This document shows positions 11,001-20,959 of a DNA stretch of 64,000 bases, piece after piece (the first letter of the stretch is position 1; each line of letters opens with the position of its first letter). This DNA comes from Rhynchopus sp. YZ270_cl-10 (lineage: Eukaryota; Euglenozoa; Diplonemea; Diplonemida; Diplonemidae), in assembly GCA_964035575.1 (NCBI GenBank), contig OZ037916.1, forward strand, positions 744,001-808,000. Reading direction: 5' to 3'. A model generated the notes under the pieces. It did no database searches, had not been told where the DNA came from, and was given only the letters and a program-made list of their open reading frames with translations. Both the position numbers and the translations under genes were made by a program.

Positions 11001-11462
11001 ATTCCGCGTGGCATTCCGTTAGCTCTGTTGGTCTCCTGTCAGGAGAAGCTTGCTGGGATAACCGGGGTGTCGTTAAGTATAACGAACGTAACACTGCCTT
11101 ATGCTATGAAATGCACGGTGTTTACAAGCTTTCAGCAGAACGATTTGTGGTTTTCACAGATCGAAGGGCAGCCTACGCAGACGCCGTCATTTGCCATAGG
11201 TGATGCGGGTAATGAGAAGGTCGTCATCTGCCCTGTCACCGCCACACACATACTCGAGGCGTTGTACGAAGGGGCTCTCCCCCTTGTTCTCTTTGATGAT
11301 TCGCAGGCAGATGCAACCGACTGTGTCGGCAGCAGCTCCATAGCAACCAAAGGACTCCTTGAAGGCCCCCCTGCAGATGCCTCTGTCCGGTCTCCCATAG
11401 TATTTGTTAGTGCTTCGGGGGAGAGTGTAGGGAATGCTGAGGTGCATCTGAAGTGGGTGTAA
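8058..11462 (+). CDS. RPGRIP1/RPGRIP1L-like ciliary protein (coiled coil + two C2-like domains)
   Basis: A 1134-residue, single-exon protein. Coiled coil covers about residues 15-110 and 285-745, with a Ser/Thr-rich spacer between. Residues about 781-945 read as the first RPGRIP1-type C2 domain: an HCTLDFFDFE strand, a LRLSRGGIAEDG segment and a closing VVVKVKRPF. Residues about 980-1134 look like the C-terminal C2-like domain and end GNAEVHLKW. This coiled-coil plus C2 order is that of RPGRIP1, RPGRIP1L/NPHP8 and nematode MKS-5, which build the ciliary transition zone, so the product probably acts at the flagellar base. The N-terminal start follows a pyrimidine tract ending in AG at 8019. 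The next gene begins only 143 bp downstream, consistent with a polycistronic unit. The family is supported by pattern, not by a search. Confidence 0.8.
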   Translation: MRRVHPMTRSGSGVTEEDRNKQLEDQLLRMKEEVAELKQDKNSLSEENRGMALHHQKVLDLVRGNKAAALEMIPAEFLTKDKGMEEYIKQLQAKVGDLKKSNRRFSESNEKLKSRVKTASRGTVPSRFLGDRKPHTETLRNKSAPRLTSSSSTSRSTSGPGRTTSSHETESTKPASLQAHSISSAHPLSRGDPSAASRMEIQQVNSPNWDNLSPLMGEKKSVSFGTTLGPATAATMSQSMGTVAAQPSSAQYVSSSHLEKPAAIHSPPVFPSYSGSHSAVVQGPHAHSQVETLIQQSDAALTNKSNVIYHLESLVIGLKEKLEASEALLMDMQDEVLQYKTERDEAVKTRDLLRRETDVLVEERDYAVRAKAKLDSDIIVLTDETNALKNERKRLTDDYENLTQRHRSERSRSDKLEHEKHGNFEELQQSLKEKSAALILLDRKGRESEQKIKVLHSTNVDMLQEMQKLSSHLNQQQILTKEKEGELEQMRLTNEGHESVVEQFHQLREEYILLQREHTASLDRVLSTKNITEDDARRQHSAEVSSLKQTISKWEAASKTQFKQYQITVLRLSDATQKAASLERELQDLQQQHTTLGAETQQLKNKIKLLFIYKQNTEGEEEALDEDKIAEIVMAMEIVERGKGIRSMSDMVKQFTGEEREDALVQLQQRNEALQRDLVVLNTSNKQLKVRLASAEDETKRQVSLAAVKLQEGEKILRNKNNEAQRVVKVQTERIENLKKNINSLVRYGDDLHNATAPSPGGVSTVPSIGSSLSLHSEVGPNDNILQISFRLLHFVSETVAKELFAPAGEKPPSVHCTLDFFDFETVATQEHFLQRSIKDEGYFLPYEVDFDAHFVYKITEGSDILDYLSQKRCALRLSRGGIAEDGPGIGEGLLSLAPLLSSEGKHFAGGKIALHTPTTQKGHVSAVVAYVDVVVKVKRPFSFTTVPRRAERFPIDDFALAEVDGMANIAREDADGVVPHIPRGIPLALLVSCQEKLAGITGVSLSITNVTLPYAMKCTVFTSFQQNDLWFSQIEGQPTQTPSFAIGDAGNEKVVICPVTATHILEALYEGALPLVLFDDSQADATDCVGSSSIATKGLLEGPPADASVRSPIVFVSASGESVGNAEVHLKWV

Positions 11463-11579
11463 AAAAAAATATTTTCCAAAGTCGTTTTAACGGCTTTTCT
11501 TAGAAGTTCTTTTAGAAAAAAAAAGGGTCATTTTGCATCATTTCTTGTTCCCGCTAATAAACCCCCATTTTTCTCCTTC

Positions 11580-11581
11580 AG
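11580..11581 (+). promoter_or_regulatory. Candidate spliced-leader acceptor
   Basis: CCCCCATTTTTCTCCTTCAG ends here, leaving a 24-base leader before the ATG at 11606. The whole gap from the upstream stop codon is only 143 bp, so the acceptor has to lie close by. Confidence 0.45.
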
Positions 11582-11605
11582 TTCAACATCACACATCATC
11601 CCACA

Positions 11606-12469
11606 ATGGATCTCCTCGTCTCCAGCTCATGTATCTCCCCGCTTCCTTTGGAGCTTCCTACTACCCCTTCGCTTGCCTTTTTGAAGAGACGTGCTGTATC
11701 TGTTTTGGATTTAGCGTTGAGAGGGGAAGACTTTAATGTGACTGTGGCGGAGACTGGTTCGCAGACGTGCTTTGTGGGGATGGTGCTGGAGAGTGATGCG
11801 CATGTGGCTCGGTTGAAGAGTGGCGACCATGTTACCATAGTAACCAGCAAACGCGCTGCAGCGCTTGCAGCGTTGGCGAAGGATGACGTTCTGGTGTACT
11901 CCGATGCGTTGTGCCAAAGTGCGGCAGAAGGGGACGTGGCACGTTGTCAGCTTCTCGTCGACGCTGGGCTTCATAAGGATGTGGTCAATATGCATGGACA
12001 GACAGCGCTCACCTCTGCTTCCTCCACAGGGCGTTTGGAGGTCTGTCTGTGGTTGATAGGCGAACGCTGCGACGTCGATGTGGCCGACTGCGAAGGCTGG
12101 AACGCACTTCTCCGCGCAGCAGCTAGGGGATACGCCGATGTCGTCTCACTCCTCCTCGCAAACGGCGCAGACGCGAACTCATGCCAAAAGAAGGGCACCA
12201 CAGCGTTGATGCTTGCCGCTGAGTACGGCGCCGCAGCCACCGTAGCACTCCTACTAGAACACAACGCAACAGTCGACACCCGAAACTACAGCGGGGAGAC
12301 CGCTCTGATGCTCGCATCAAGGGTAGGGCATTCGGATGTCGTACGTCTTCTGTTGGACCAAGGCGCAGATACCAACCTCCCAAATGATTTTGGTTGGACC
12401 AGCCTTCGCTGGGCAACCACCAAAGGCCACACTGATATCGTGAATATGATCACGGCGTGTGAAGGGTGA
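11606..12469 (+). CDS. Ankyrin-repeat protein
   Basis: 287 residues, one exon. The first 90 residues form an unassigned domain. From about residue 95 to the end are five to six ankyrin repeats with the usual landmarks: G-TAL or GWNALL turns, LLLANGADAN, LLLEHNATVD and LLLDQGADTN helices, and GHSDVV/GHTDIV linkers. Ankyrin repeats bind protein partners; nothing here indicates which. The gene follows the RPGRIP1-like gene after 143 bp and has a candidate acceptor AG at 11581. It is the last gene before a 10-kb repeat-rich desert. Confidence 0.88.
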   Translation: MDLLVSSSCISPLPLELPTTPSLAFLKRRAVSVLDLALRGEDFNVTVAETGSQTCFVGMVLESDAHVARLKSGDHVTIVTSKRAAALAALAKDDVLVYSDALCQSAAEGDVARCQLLVDAGLHKDVVNMHGQTALTSASSTGRLEVCLWLIGERCDVDVADCEGWNALLRAAARGYADVVSLLLANGADANSCQKKGTTALMLAAEYGAAATVALLLEHNATVDTRNYSGETALMLASRVGHSDVVRLLLDQGADTNLPNDFGWTSLRWATTKGHTDIVNMITACEG

Positions 12470-12785
12470 AAAGGGGGATAAATTATCTATCTTTTGGATG
12501 GTACAGCAAATATGGTATCTTTTAGGGTGAGGTTATTTGCAGGGAGGAAAATATAAATGAAAACGCTCATACTCTGTAAGGGTGAGGTCTGTTCTGGTGT
12601 CCTCGGTTGCCTATTTAAGTACAGAAGTTTTTTTTTTTTTATTGTCAAAAACAACAAAACGTGTAGTTTAGAAAAAAGGAGGTGCGCTTCTGGTTGTGGG
12701 ATTGAGGTTGTTGATCTTTTGATCTTTGGAAAACAAAAGAGAATTCCAACCTTTCGAAGATCCATTGCATCGTGTATAGGGTTGT

Positions 12786-12856
12786 CCACCTGATTTTTTC
12801 CCCCTGAAATTTAGTGGAGTTTTAAATTCCACCAAAATTTAGACAAAATCAGATGT
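12786..12856. mobile_element. CCACCTGATTTT-family MITE, decayed copy
   Basis: It begins CCACCTGATTTTTTCCCC and ends with the imperfect inverse AAAATCAGATGT. GTTGT and GTTCT flank it, a possible mutated 5-bp target duplication. It is related to the elements at 20642-21878, 53474-53596 and 57523-57594. Confidence 0.5.
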
Positions 12857-13757
12857 GTTCTCTGCTACACTACTATATAGTTTTTTTTTTAATCTCCCAT
12901 ATTCCTATTCCCTTTTAAAGGTAACACAACACAGTGAGGTACACTTTTTTTTTTTTCTGTGTCTGACCAATTTTTCTTTCATTTTTCTTTCTTTCCTTAT
13001 GAAAGGAACAGTGATATACCCTTCAAAATGATTTGTTGTTTTTTTTTCCAGTTTTTTTTTCTCTTCCTTTTTTTTAAATTTGGAGGTGACCTACGTCCTA
13101 GAGGCGTTGGATAGCCATCCACTTCATTTTTTCTTTTGAATTCAAGGGTCCCCAATTATTTGGTTTTACGGTCAACACCCTTGAAGGATTATTTTTTTTT
13201 TTTTTGTCTTTGTTTTGTTGCGTTTCGTCTTATTGTTGTTTGCAAGGTGAGACTTCGGTTCAGCTTACAGAAAAACCCCCCCTTTTTCTCTTTGTATTCT
13301 TCCCCTACGAAATATACTGGTAACTAATATCCCAAAAAGGGACTTTCTCCAAGCAAACCAACCCAACCCAACCCCCCATGCGCAAAAGTAACGAATTTTT
13401 ATTTATTGTAGTGGCTTGAAAGATGTGTGAGTCTTCATTGTTTCATTTTTTCAGAGCTATCTTTTTTTCCTTTCGTTCTTATCGCCGTGGGGAATGAAAA
13501 ATATATGCCCCCCCCACATATTTACAACAAACGTCTTTTTTTTCTCCCTTCTCTCCCTTCGGAATGTCAATGCCTGCGTCCCAGAGGCGTTTTGCACCTA
13601 TCAACTTCACTTTATTTCCCTTCTCCCTTTCCCCCCTTTCTGGTGCCTCCAATCTCCCTAGAGAGCTGTTTTGCACCGTTTACAACTTCCTTTATTCCTT
13701 TTCCTTTTTTAGGGGTTTTTTTTAGTACATTTGGTGCACCCTATTATACCTTCTATT

Positions 13758-13881
13758 CAGTAGGATAGAAAAGTATAATAAAGTAGGACAAGAAACTTGG
13801 CGACCAAATAATATTGGCGGATATTGGGGGTTTTCTTGCAATTGGCGACTTTTTTGGTCGCCAATATTACTTGTCCTACTG
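13758..13881. mobile_element. Foldback MITE with CAGTAGGA ends
   Basis: A 124-bp element with inverted ends CAGTAGGA and TCCTACTG, plus inner inverted segments (GTAGGACAAG with CTTGTCCTAC; TTGGCGACC with GGTCGCCAA). TT on the left and TA on the right could be a worn TA target duplication. There is no coding capacity. Confidence 0.6.
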
Positions 13882-14663
13882 TAAAATAATTAGTAGATTC
13901 TTGTGAAGGGGTTCTAATTTTATGCCCCTTTGGTCAGTCTTATCCAGATTTCAAGATTGAGGGGGTCTTGTTTTTGTCCAAAAAATATTTTATTTTTTCA
14001 GCACTGCTGACCAAGCAAGCGGGTTTGCGAAGACAAAAGTTGTTTCCACCAATATTGACAAAAGACTTTTTAATCAGATGCAAACCACGAAATGGATGTA
14101 AGACTGCATGGTTGGGTGTCCACCCCCCGGTACAGCCGGTCATTTGTACAAAGGTACACTGTTCACGAGAGGGCTTTGTATTTCAACTCTACCCTTTTTT
14201 TTTAGATGTGTATTTAAGCGAGGCATATTCACAATTCACCTTTCAACCTCCTTTTAAAACCCACACCACTACGGTACAGAGCTCCCAAATTAACTCATCT
14301 CTCTACCAACTGTTGAGTCTGCAAAAGAAGAAGTGGGGGAAAAAAATAGCCACTATTGTTCACTCTCTTTGGGAGCTGACATTGGGGGGGTTTTTTTTCC
14401 TCTTTTTTTTTTTTTTTGTCCAGATCCTTCTCGCCCTATTCCCCATTTTTGTGTGGGCACGAGAGAGAGAGAGAGAGAGAGAGAGAGGTAACTTCATTTT
14501 CAAATTTTTAGTTTGTAAAATGGCTTTGGGTGTGCACATACTATTTATCAAATTTCAAAAGAAAAGAATAAAAAAAAATTCAAAGAAAAAAATACTGCTC
14601 CGTTACCTTCATAGCAAAGGTAATGTGGGTGGCCAGAAGAACCAAAAAAAAAAAAATTACTCT

Positions 14664-14738
14664 GTACGGTGTACGGTGTACGGTGTACGGTGTACGGTGT
14701 ACGGTGTACGGTGTACGGTGTACGGTGTACGGTGTACT
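14664..14738. repeat. (GTACGGT)n heptamer array
   Basis: About 10.5 perfect head-to-tail copies of GTACGGT. It shares the GTAC core and 7-bp period with the arrays at 20771-20957 and 21684-21755. It is open in more than one frame only because the unit lacks stops; no protein is implied. Confidence 0.9.
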
Positions 14739-16372
14739 GGGAAATTATCAACCAAAGTTGTTGTTTTAAAATAAACTTTTTTTTTGAGGGTGATATGGAA
14801 TCTATACCTTTTTGAAGCATGCCTGTACTAAGGTCTGCTTACTGGGGGAATACACAGGGGTACTCTCTTATATTAGACTTGAAAGGACAAAATTGAAGAA
14901 ACACTAATACAAGAGGTACCTCTTGTATTCGACCCCCCAATAAATATCACCTTCATTTTTTTTTTTTGCAATTCATTCACCTTTTTGGGGCGATATTTTT
15001 TTTTTCCCCTTCTTTTTTGTGCCCAGAATCCATTCTCCGGATAGGTTGATTTGTTGATACGAAAAGAAGGAGAAAAAAAAATTAAAAAATCCCCTTGTCG
15101 CAATTCCCTGAAGTGGTCTCTTTTTTGACTGTCATATTCCTCCGTTACACTTTCCAAAATAATCTACTCGTTTTTTCGTATTTCTTTCCCTTTTTTGTCT
15201 TTGTTTTCATCCTCCTGAGAGGATCAAAGAATGTGGGGATTTATGCATTTAATGCATACACACATTCCAGCAATCTTAGATGAAAATATGGAAATATAGG
15301 CAAACAAGGCAATACAATACGGACGGGGCATGATATGGGGAAGAACATCAAAAACCACAAAGGGGAAGGCGGGAAATGTTTTATTTGTCCTTTTTTTTAG
15401 AGATGAGGTGTAGAACGCACAAAAAAATAACGAAAGAAGAAGAAGAAGAAGCGAACAAAAAGAACCCACAAAGAAACCCTCTCAATAAAAAAAAAAAATT
15501 AAGAGCACTTCACTGTGCCAGAAACCTTTTTACGTTAAATCAAAGTAGCCTATCTGTATGATATCAATTTATTGATTGCATATGACACCGTTATTTTGTG
15601 TTTATTTTTGTTTGGCTGTAAACCAATTTCTACTTCACTAATCTAATCGAGTAAAAATGTGGTGGACTCAGCGGAGGTCAGTTCTATCGAGGAAAATGAA
15701 GAAATCAGCAATGGTGCCTTTGTGAGCTGTTTAAATGCAACTTTGACTCTTTTATGGGGGTCACAACTGGGGACGTGATTTTGACTGCAATTTTAGTCAT
15801 CTGTTGCAGGTTTAGAATTTTGCCTAATTTTGCCTAATTTTGCCTAATTTTGCCTCATACACCGTTTATGTACTGGAAACGGTGTTACTATTTGTTTTTT
15901 TTTTTTTTTTTTTTTTTTTTTTGAATTTGTTGAAGAACAGCTGTGTGTTGCTGAGGCACTCTCTCCCCTAAAGCTTGTCTCTTCACTCCCCCACCTCATC
16001 CCTTTTGAAGTAGCTCTATTCGCTGCATATTTCCAATTTTTGGGATGGTGTGCCATCCTCTTTAAACGTCTGCATCTCAACCACAAAACATTCATTATCC
16101 TTTTGGGGCAACAACTGTTGCATGAAAGCTCTTTGTTTGGGTGAGAGTCGATAACAACAAAAAAAAAAACTTTCAAAGCCCCCTTTTAAAGGTACACTGC
16201 CATGAGAGGGCTTTGTACTATCAATTCAAAATTTAAAGTGCCTGTGAAGTGCTCCATAAAGTTTGCATTGTTTTGCCAACTTATCTCCGGAAGAAATGTG
16301 TGTACAAGGGGCACACTGTCTTAAAAATTCGTATCCTTTTAAGCAAGAACCTTAGGGTTATATTTTCTTTTT

Positions 16373-18078
16373 GGGGTAAGGACATTCTGGTACCCCCAAG
16401 TTTGACTTTTGGACAATTCAGACCCACAAGGTTTACGATAAAGACACTTCAGAACCACAAGGTTTGCATTTTGGACAGTTCAACCCCACAAGGTTTGCAC
16501 TTTGGACAGTTCAGACCTTGTGGGTCTGAACTGTCCAAAAGTCAAACCTTGTACGTGTTTTCTTCTTCTAAGGTGCTTGCTCTCCATACCTAGACCCTCG
16601 AATTTTTTTTCTTGACCCCATACATATGGGTGCATTTCGACGATTTGAGGCCTTTCAAAGCAAAAGTTGGCACTTTTGAGCATCTGCGGGGGTCTAAAAC
16701 ACGGTTTTGCGTACACCACGCTGGATGATAGGGGTCACATCATGTGGCCATATATCAAGTTACACCGCAAAAATCTACCAGACCCTGTCTTCGTGCACCT
16801 TTTTTCGCCCACCCACACCCACACCTCCCCACCCATCCCTCACAGGATTACACCAAAATAATGAAAATTGGGTTTCAAGTACCCTGTTTCTCTCAGAAGT
16901 CAGTCACTGCTATTGCCATTTAACCCAGGGAGCATAGCTAGTGCAAGAAATTCGACCTTTGGAAACTTTCCGGAAAGTCTGTCCTCTGCTCGCGGAGGAC
17001 GAGGCACAATAAAATATTGCGTTCCCCCAGAAAACCAGTGCACATTTCACACTCCTTGTGGGTGGTATTGTTGCCTTTTTTGTCACAGTAATTTTGGCCC
17101 AGGCATGCTCTTGAGCATGACAATTTAGTGTGTATGGGGCAGGGTGTTGTTTTGTTCTGAATTCTCTAGTTATCATCTAAGTCAATCGCGGGTGGTGGTT
17201 TGTGTAGCGTGAGGCACTCTTTTTAACAAACTTCCTGCGGCTGCTAAAGCGTTATTTCTTCGGATTTAACAACGTACAGCGTAACATAGTGGTTTCGCCT
17301 GGTCGACACAACCTTTGATAGATATGGGATAACCAACCCCCTTCGACCCCTCGTGGGTTCACTAAACAAGCCCTAGTGGTAGTTAAACGCGATTGACATT
17401 TACATTCCTAGAGATGAAAGAACAAGACAACACTTCAGTACCCGCGCATCAAAATTGTGGAAAACTTTGCACCCCAAACACCCTCAACAACGCCCGCCAA
17501 AAGGCGCCCCTTGTTGCTGGGAGTTGGTTCTCATGATACCTGCACAGCAGGCATTCCTCTGAGTCCAACGCATGTTTGGCCTGTCTGCGGCGTTGTACGA
17601 AGACAGGGTCTGGTAGATTTTTGCGGTGTAACTTGATATATGGCCACATGATGTGACCCCTATCATCCAGCGTGGTGTACGCAAAACCGTGTTTTAGACC
17701 CCCGCAGATGCTCAAAAGTGCCAACTTTTGCTTTGAAAGGCCTCAAATCGTCGAAATGCACCCATATGTATGGGGTCAAGAAAAAAAATTCGAGGGTCTA
17801 GGTATGGAGAGCAAGCACCTTAGAAGAAGAAAACACGTACAAGGTTTGACTTTTGGACAGTTCAGAACCACAAGGTTTGTATTTTGGACACTTCAGACCA
17901 CAAGGTTTGCATTTTGGACAGTTCAGACCCACAAGGTCTGAACTGTCCAAAGTGCAAACCTTGTGGTTCTGAAGTGTCTTTATCGTAAACCTTGTGGGTC
18001 TGAATTGTCTTTATCGAAACCTTGTGGGTCTGAATTGTCCAAAAGTCAAACTTGGGGGTACCAGAATGTCCTTACCCC
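16373..18078. mobile_element. Non-autonomous Mutator-like element A
   Basis: A 1706-bp element. The ends are long inverted repeats of roughly 420-480 bp, starting GGGGTAAGGACATTCTGG on both sides. They carry direct subrepeats of about 30 bp built on CACAAGGTTTGCA and TTTGGACAGTTCAGACC. TTTCTTTTT lies directly outside each end: a 9-bp target duplication, though low in complexity. The middle (about 16797-17600) encodes no transposase, so it must be moved in trans. About 700 bp of that middle (16905-17610) recurs in reverse complement inside element B, although the ends of A and B differ. Long inverted ends and a 9-bp duplication are Mutator-superfamily hallmarks. Confidence 0.75.
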
Positions 18079-18698
18079 TTTCTTTTTTCTTTTGTTTTAA
18101 ATACGTTCGGGTGTTTGTGTCCACAGCGGCGTTTGCACTTCCAACTTATTTTGTTTTTGTTCACTATGGGACTTCCCAGTTTTATCTTGGCTGCCTTTTT
18201 TCATCCTGCTTTTGGTCCAACCCCTTGTTGGCTTTCCGCGCTGCGCCGCCTGATGTGCGGTCTCCTGCATCCACGCTCATCGCTCCTAAAGGATGCGGAG
18301 ATGCAAGAAACGCGGAGTCGTTCTCACATGCGATCACTAAAAATTGCCCCGCCGTAGGTTCGCCACCCCCCCCCACCCCCACCCAGCTGGGGATACCTTT
18401 ACTATGGGACTGCACATACACCGCAAGGAGCGTTCACTCTTATACACGTAGACTTTTCCCGTTCTTTTTTTTATTTTTACCTACAGCCCAATTGAAGAGG
18501 CCCGTGTAGGTATTTTTTTGGTTTTTTTTAGTGCCTGATTGATTACAGATTTTTAATTTCTACTTTTATTTTGTTTTCAAAATAACCCACGCAGGTTACG
18601 TTGTCTTGAGGGCACAGAGTATACGATTGTTTTTCAATTATTTTTGAAAAAAATTTGAAGAAAACGGGAAAAATATGGAAACAAAAAAATATATTCTA
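18079..18698. other. Intergenic spacer between elements A and C1
   Basis: It has a CAGAGG-family module variant at about 18105-18145 (GTGTCCACAGCGGCGTTTGCA). It also holds a GC-richer stretch (18180-18440) that gives an open frame with no recognisable domain, and C- and T-runs. I see nothing that supports a gene. Confidence 0.4.
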
Positions 18699-19233
18699 CT
18701 GGGGGGGGGCTAATAAAGTATACGGTGCTAATAAAGTATACGGGGGTAATAAAGTATACGGTGCGGAAACCCATTTTGAGCGTGGAAATCTGTGAAATAA
18801 AGTATACGGTTTTTGTGTACATTTTTCTTACTAAAATTTTTTTACAGCATTTTTTGCACAAAAAATCGAAAAATTTTTTTTTTGATTTCGGTGGTCCGGA
18901 TTCTGTGCGTGCTGTGATGGGGTCACTTTGCGCTGAGAAATGAGTATTTTTGACCTAAAACGCGTGTATCAGTTTTTACACGATTGGTGCTGATAGGGTT
19001 CAGATTTGTGAAAATTTAAGTCACCAAAAAATTGTTCATTTTTCCACATTGACCCCACCACTGGCTGGGATTGGCCCAAAAATGTCAATGGTGGTGTTTT
19101 CGCGAGGTTTCGGCCACTAGAAGCCCCAAAATAACAGTGATTTTTTTTTTTTTTCCCCTTTTCGTTTTTTGGCCATTTAAGCAGTAATTCCCGCCGAATA
19201 AAGTATACGTATACTTTAATAGCTCCCCCCCAG
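18699..19233. mobile_element. TA-flanked MITE, copy C1
   Basis: A 535-bp element with ends CTGGGGGG and CCCCCCAG flanked by TA on both sides. Subterminal repeats read TAATAAAGTATACGG and similar. There is no transposase frame. A near-identical copy in reverse orientation lies at 24135-24677. A TA target site and short inverted ends fit the Tc1/mariner group, but the superfamily is inferred from the duplication only. Confidence 0.75.
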
Positions 19234-19376
19234 TAGATAATTACTGTATCCACGTTACTAAGGCATATTAGTAACGTGTGTATTGGAGTAAATTCCGCAA
19301 CGTTCAATTCAGTTCTTTTTTTGGATCTGATGACTAAATACAGAGAGGCTTAGTATCATCATATGAGGCGTTCTCT

Positions 19377-19418
19377 GAAAGATGTGTGTACACGAGAGGC
19401 ACATTCATCTTTCAAGTT
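19377..19418 (+). repeat. GATGTG hairpin module
   Basis: AAAGATGTGTG and CACATTCATCTTT pair around the loop TACACGAGAGG; the tail is CAAG followed by T-rich sequence. Relatives lie at 1146-1178, 24689-24727, 27077-27110, 49251-49292, 50077-50113, 61091-61126 and 62561-62595, all in + orientation. Confidence 0.75.
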
Positions 19419-19433
19419 TATTTTTGTTGTGAT

Positions 19434-19475
19434 CAAGGTGACTAAAATACAGAGAGGCTTAGGTTCATCTTATTG
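19434..19475 (+). repeat. CTAAGC hairpin module
   Basis: CAAGGTGACTAAAATACAGAGAGGCTTAGGTTCATCTT pattern, 16 bp downstream of the GATGTG module. It is part of the six-module run. Confidence 0.7.
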
Positions 19476-20770
19476 ACCCTTTCTCTTGCTTTCTTAAGGT
19501 ACACTGTCACGAGAGGGCTTTGTATTTCAAGTCAACTTTCTTTTTTTTCCCGCGGAGTGTCAGTGCCTGCGTCCCAGAGGCGTTTGCACTATCAACTTCA
19601 TTTTTTTCCCCTTTCCCCCTCCTTCGTCCACAGAGACGTCTTCATACTTTTTTAATACAACTTCCCATTGTTTCTCAGATGCCAACCTCGAAATGGATGT
19701 AGGACCGCTTGGTTGGGGTCTACCCGGTACACCGGTTCATGTATCAAAGGTGCACTGTTCACGAGAGGGCTTTGTATTTTAAGTCAATTTTATGTTTTAC
19801 GTATCCTTTTTTTTTGTAATTTTCTCTAGTATTCTTTCCCCCATCCCCTGGCTAGTCCCCCTCCCCATCCCACAAAAAAAGATAACAAAACGTTTTCTAT
19901 TCCAAAAGAGGTAGTGAGTTACTGTGGGTTTAAAATAAATATGTGTGGGCATTGTGTGCTAACGGGGAATGCCATGGCAAACCAAATGGGTTGGATTCCC
20001 AATATTAGCACAAAAAAAAAGGTTCAACAGATTTAGTCAAGACTGGTAGGGGGTCCTCTGCTCAGAGAAGAGACGAGCGTAGTGAAGCCTGCGCGCTTCA
20101 CGGTCAGCTCGTGAACACCTTTTTTCCCCCCCCACAGTAGTGTCCGGTGAGGCGTTTTGCACTTTCAACTTCTCCCTCTCTCTCTCTCTTTTTATTATTT
20201 GTACTCAGGTAAGCTACGTGCCGTGAAGGCGATCGTATGCTAATACAGAAAGTATCAGTCAAGGCCTGTCCTTACACACGTGGATGTGGACTTAATTGAC
20301 GTATGTGTTGTCTTCCTGCCTGTCATAAAATAAACATAAGCACTATAGGTGTAGCTGTCTTTGTCCCAAAGAACGTTGTGTATGCACTAAGTATCTACAA
20401 CAGGGGGGTGTTTTTTTTTTTTTGATAAAACAACTTGTTGTCAATTCTAAAAAGATGGGGCAGCGCTGCAGGGCAAACAAAACGGATTGAAAAAGACAGA
20501 AGCTCGCTTGTTTCTTTTTGAGTACTCGATTAACCACAACAACCGTACTTCAGTTTAACACATTTTTTTTCATCTTTTTGTTTTCCCGGCTTTGAGCGCA
20601 CAAACAAAAGATCCGATCTTTTTTGGTAAAAAAGGCTTATGCCACCTGATTTTGCCCCAAAAAAAAAACCGGCTTTTGGCCCTATCCGGTCTATCCTTGC
20701 CATATCCGGGCCTATCCGGACCTATCCGCGCCTATCCGCGGGTCGAAAAGTCAGAAAAAAAACTATTTTT

Positions 20771-20957
20771 GTACTGTGTACTGTGTACTGTGTACTGTGT
20801 ACTGTGTACTGTGTACTGTGTACTGTGTACTGTGTACTGTGTACTGTGTACTGTGTACTGTGTACTGTGTACTGTGTACTGTGTACTGTGTACTGTGTAC
20901 TGTGTACTGTGTACTGTGTACTGTGTACTGTGTACTGTGTACTGTGTACTGTGTACT
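20771..20957. repeat. (GTACTGT)n heptamer array
   Basis: About 26.7 essentially perfect copies of a 7-bp unit in the left arm of the CCACCTGATTTT element. The apparent long open frames (repeating VHSTQYT or YCVLCT) are artefacts of the period. Confidence 0.92.
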
Positions 20958-20959
20958 AG

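Larger units (their letters stand above)
12470..16372. other. Gene desert, part 1: modules, MITEs and simple repeats
   Basis: No gene is supported. Contents: two foldback elements (12786-12856, 13758-13881); hairpin modules at 13560-13615 (CAGAGG type), 14103-14190 and 16190-16228 (GTACACTG type); a GA dinucleotide run at 14460-14488; a heptamer array at 14664-14738; a short array of TTTTGCCTAA units at 15818-15857; and a T run of about 25 at 15895-15921. Confidence 0.55.
19234..20641. other. Intergenic region with a dense run of hairpin modules
   Basis: Six modules in about 465 bp, all + strand: CTAAGC type at 19326-19362, GATGTG type at 19377-19418, CTAAGC type at 19434-19475, GTACACTG type at 19496-19535, CAGAGG type at 19553-19605, and GTACACTG type with leader at 19702-19790. 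The rest is homopolymer-rich with a weak CAGAGG-like module near 20138-20170. No gene is seen. Confidence 0.6.

Noticed and set aside
14548-14820. Minus-strand open frame with repeating YTVHRTP
   Set aside because: Artefact of the GTACGGT heptamer array.
17994-18509. 171-codon open frame
   Set aside because: Begins inside the inverted end of Mutator-like element A and continues through homopolymer-rich spacer; no recognisable domain.
20771-20957. Telomeric repeat array
   Set aside because: 7-bp GTACTGT unit lies inside an inverted-repeat element and is not TTAGGG-like; no chromosome end is evident.
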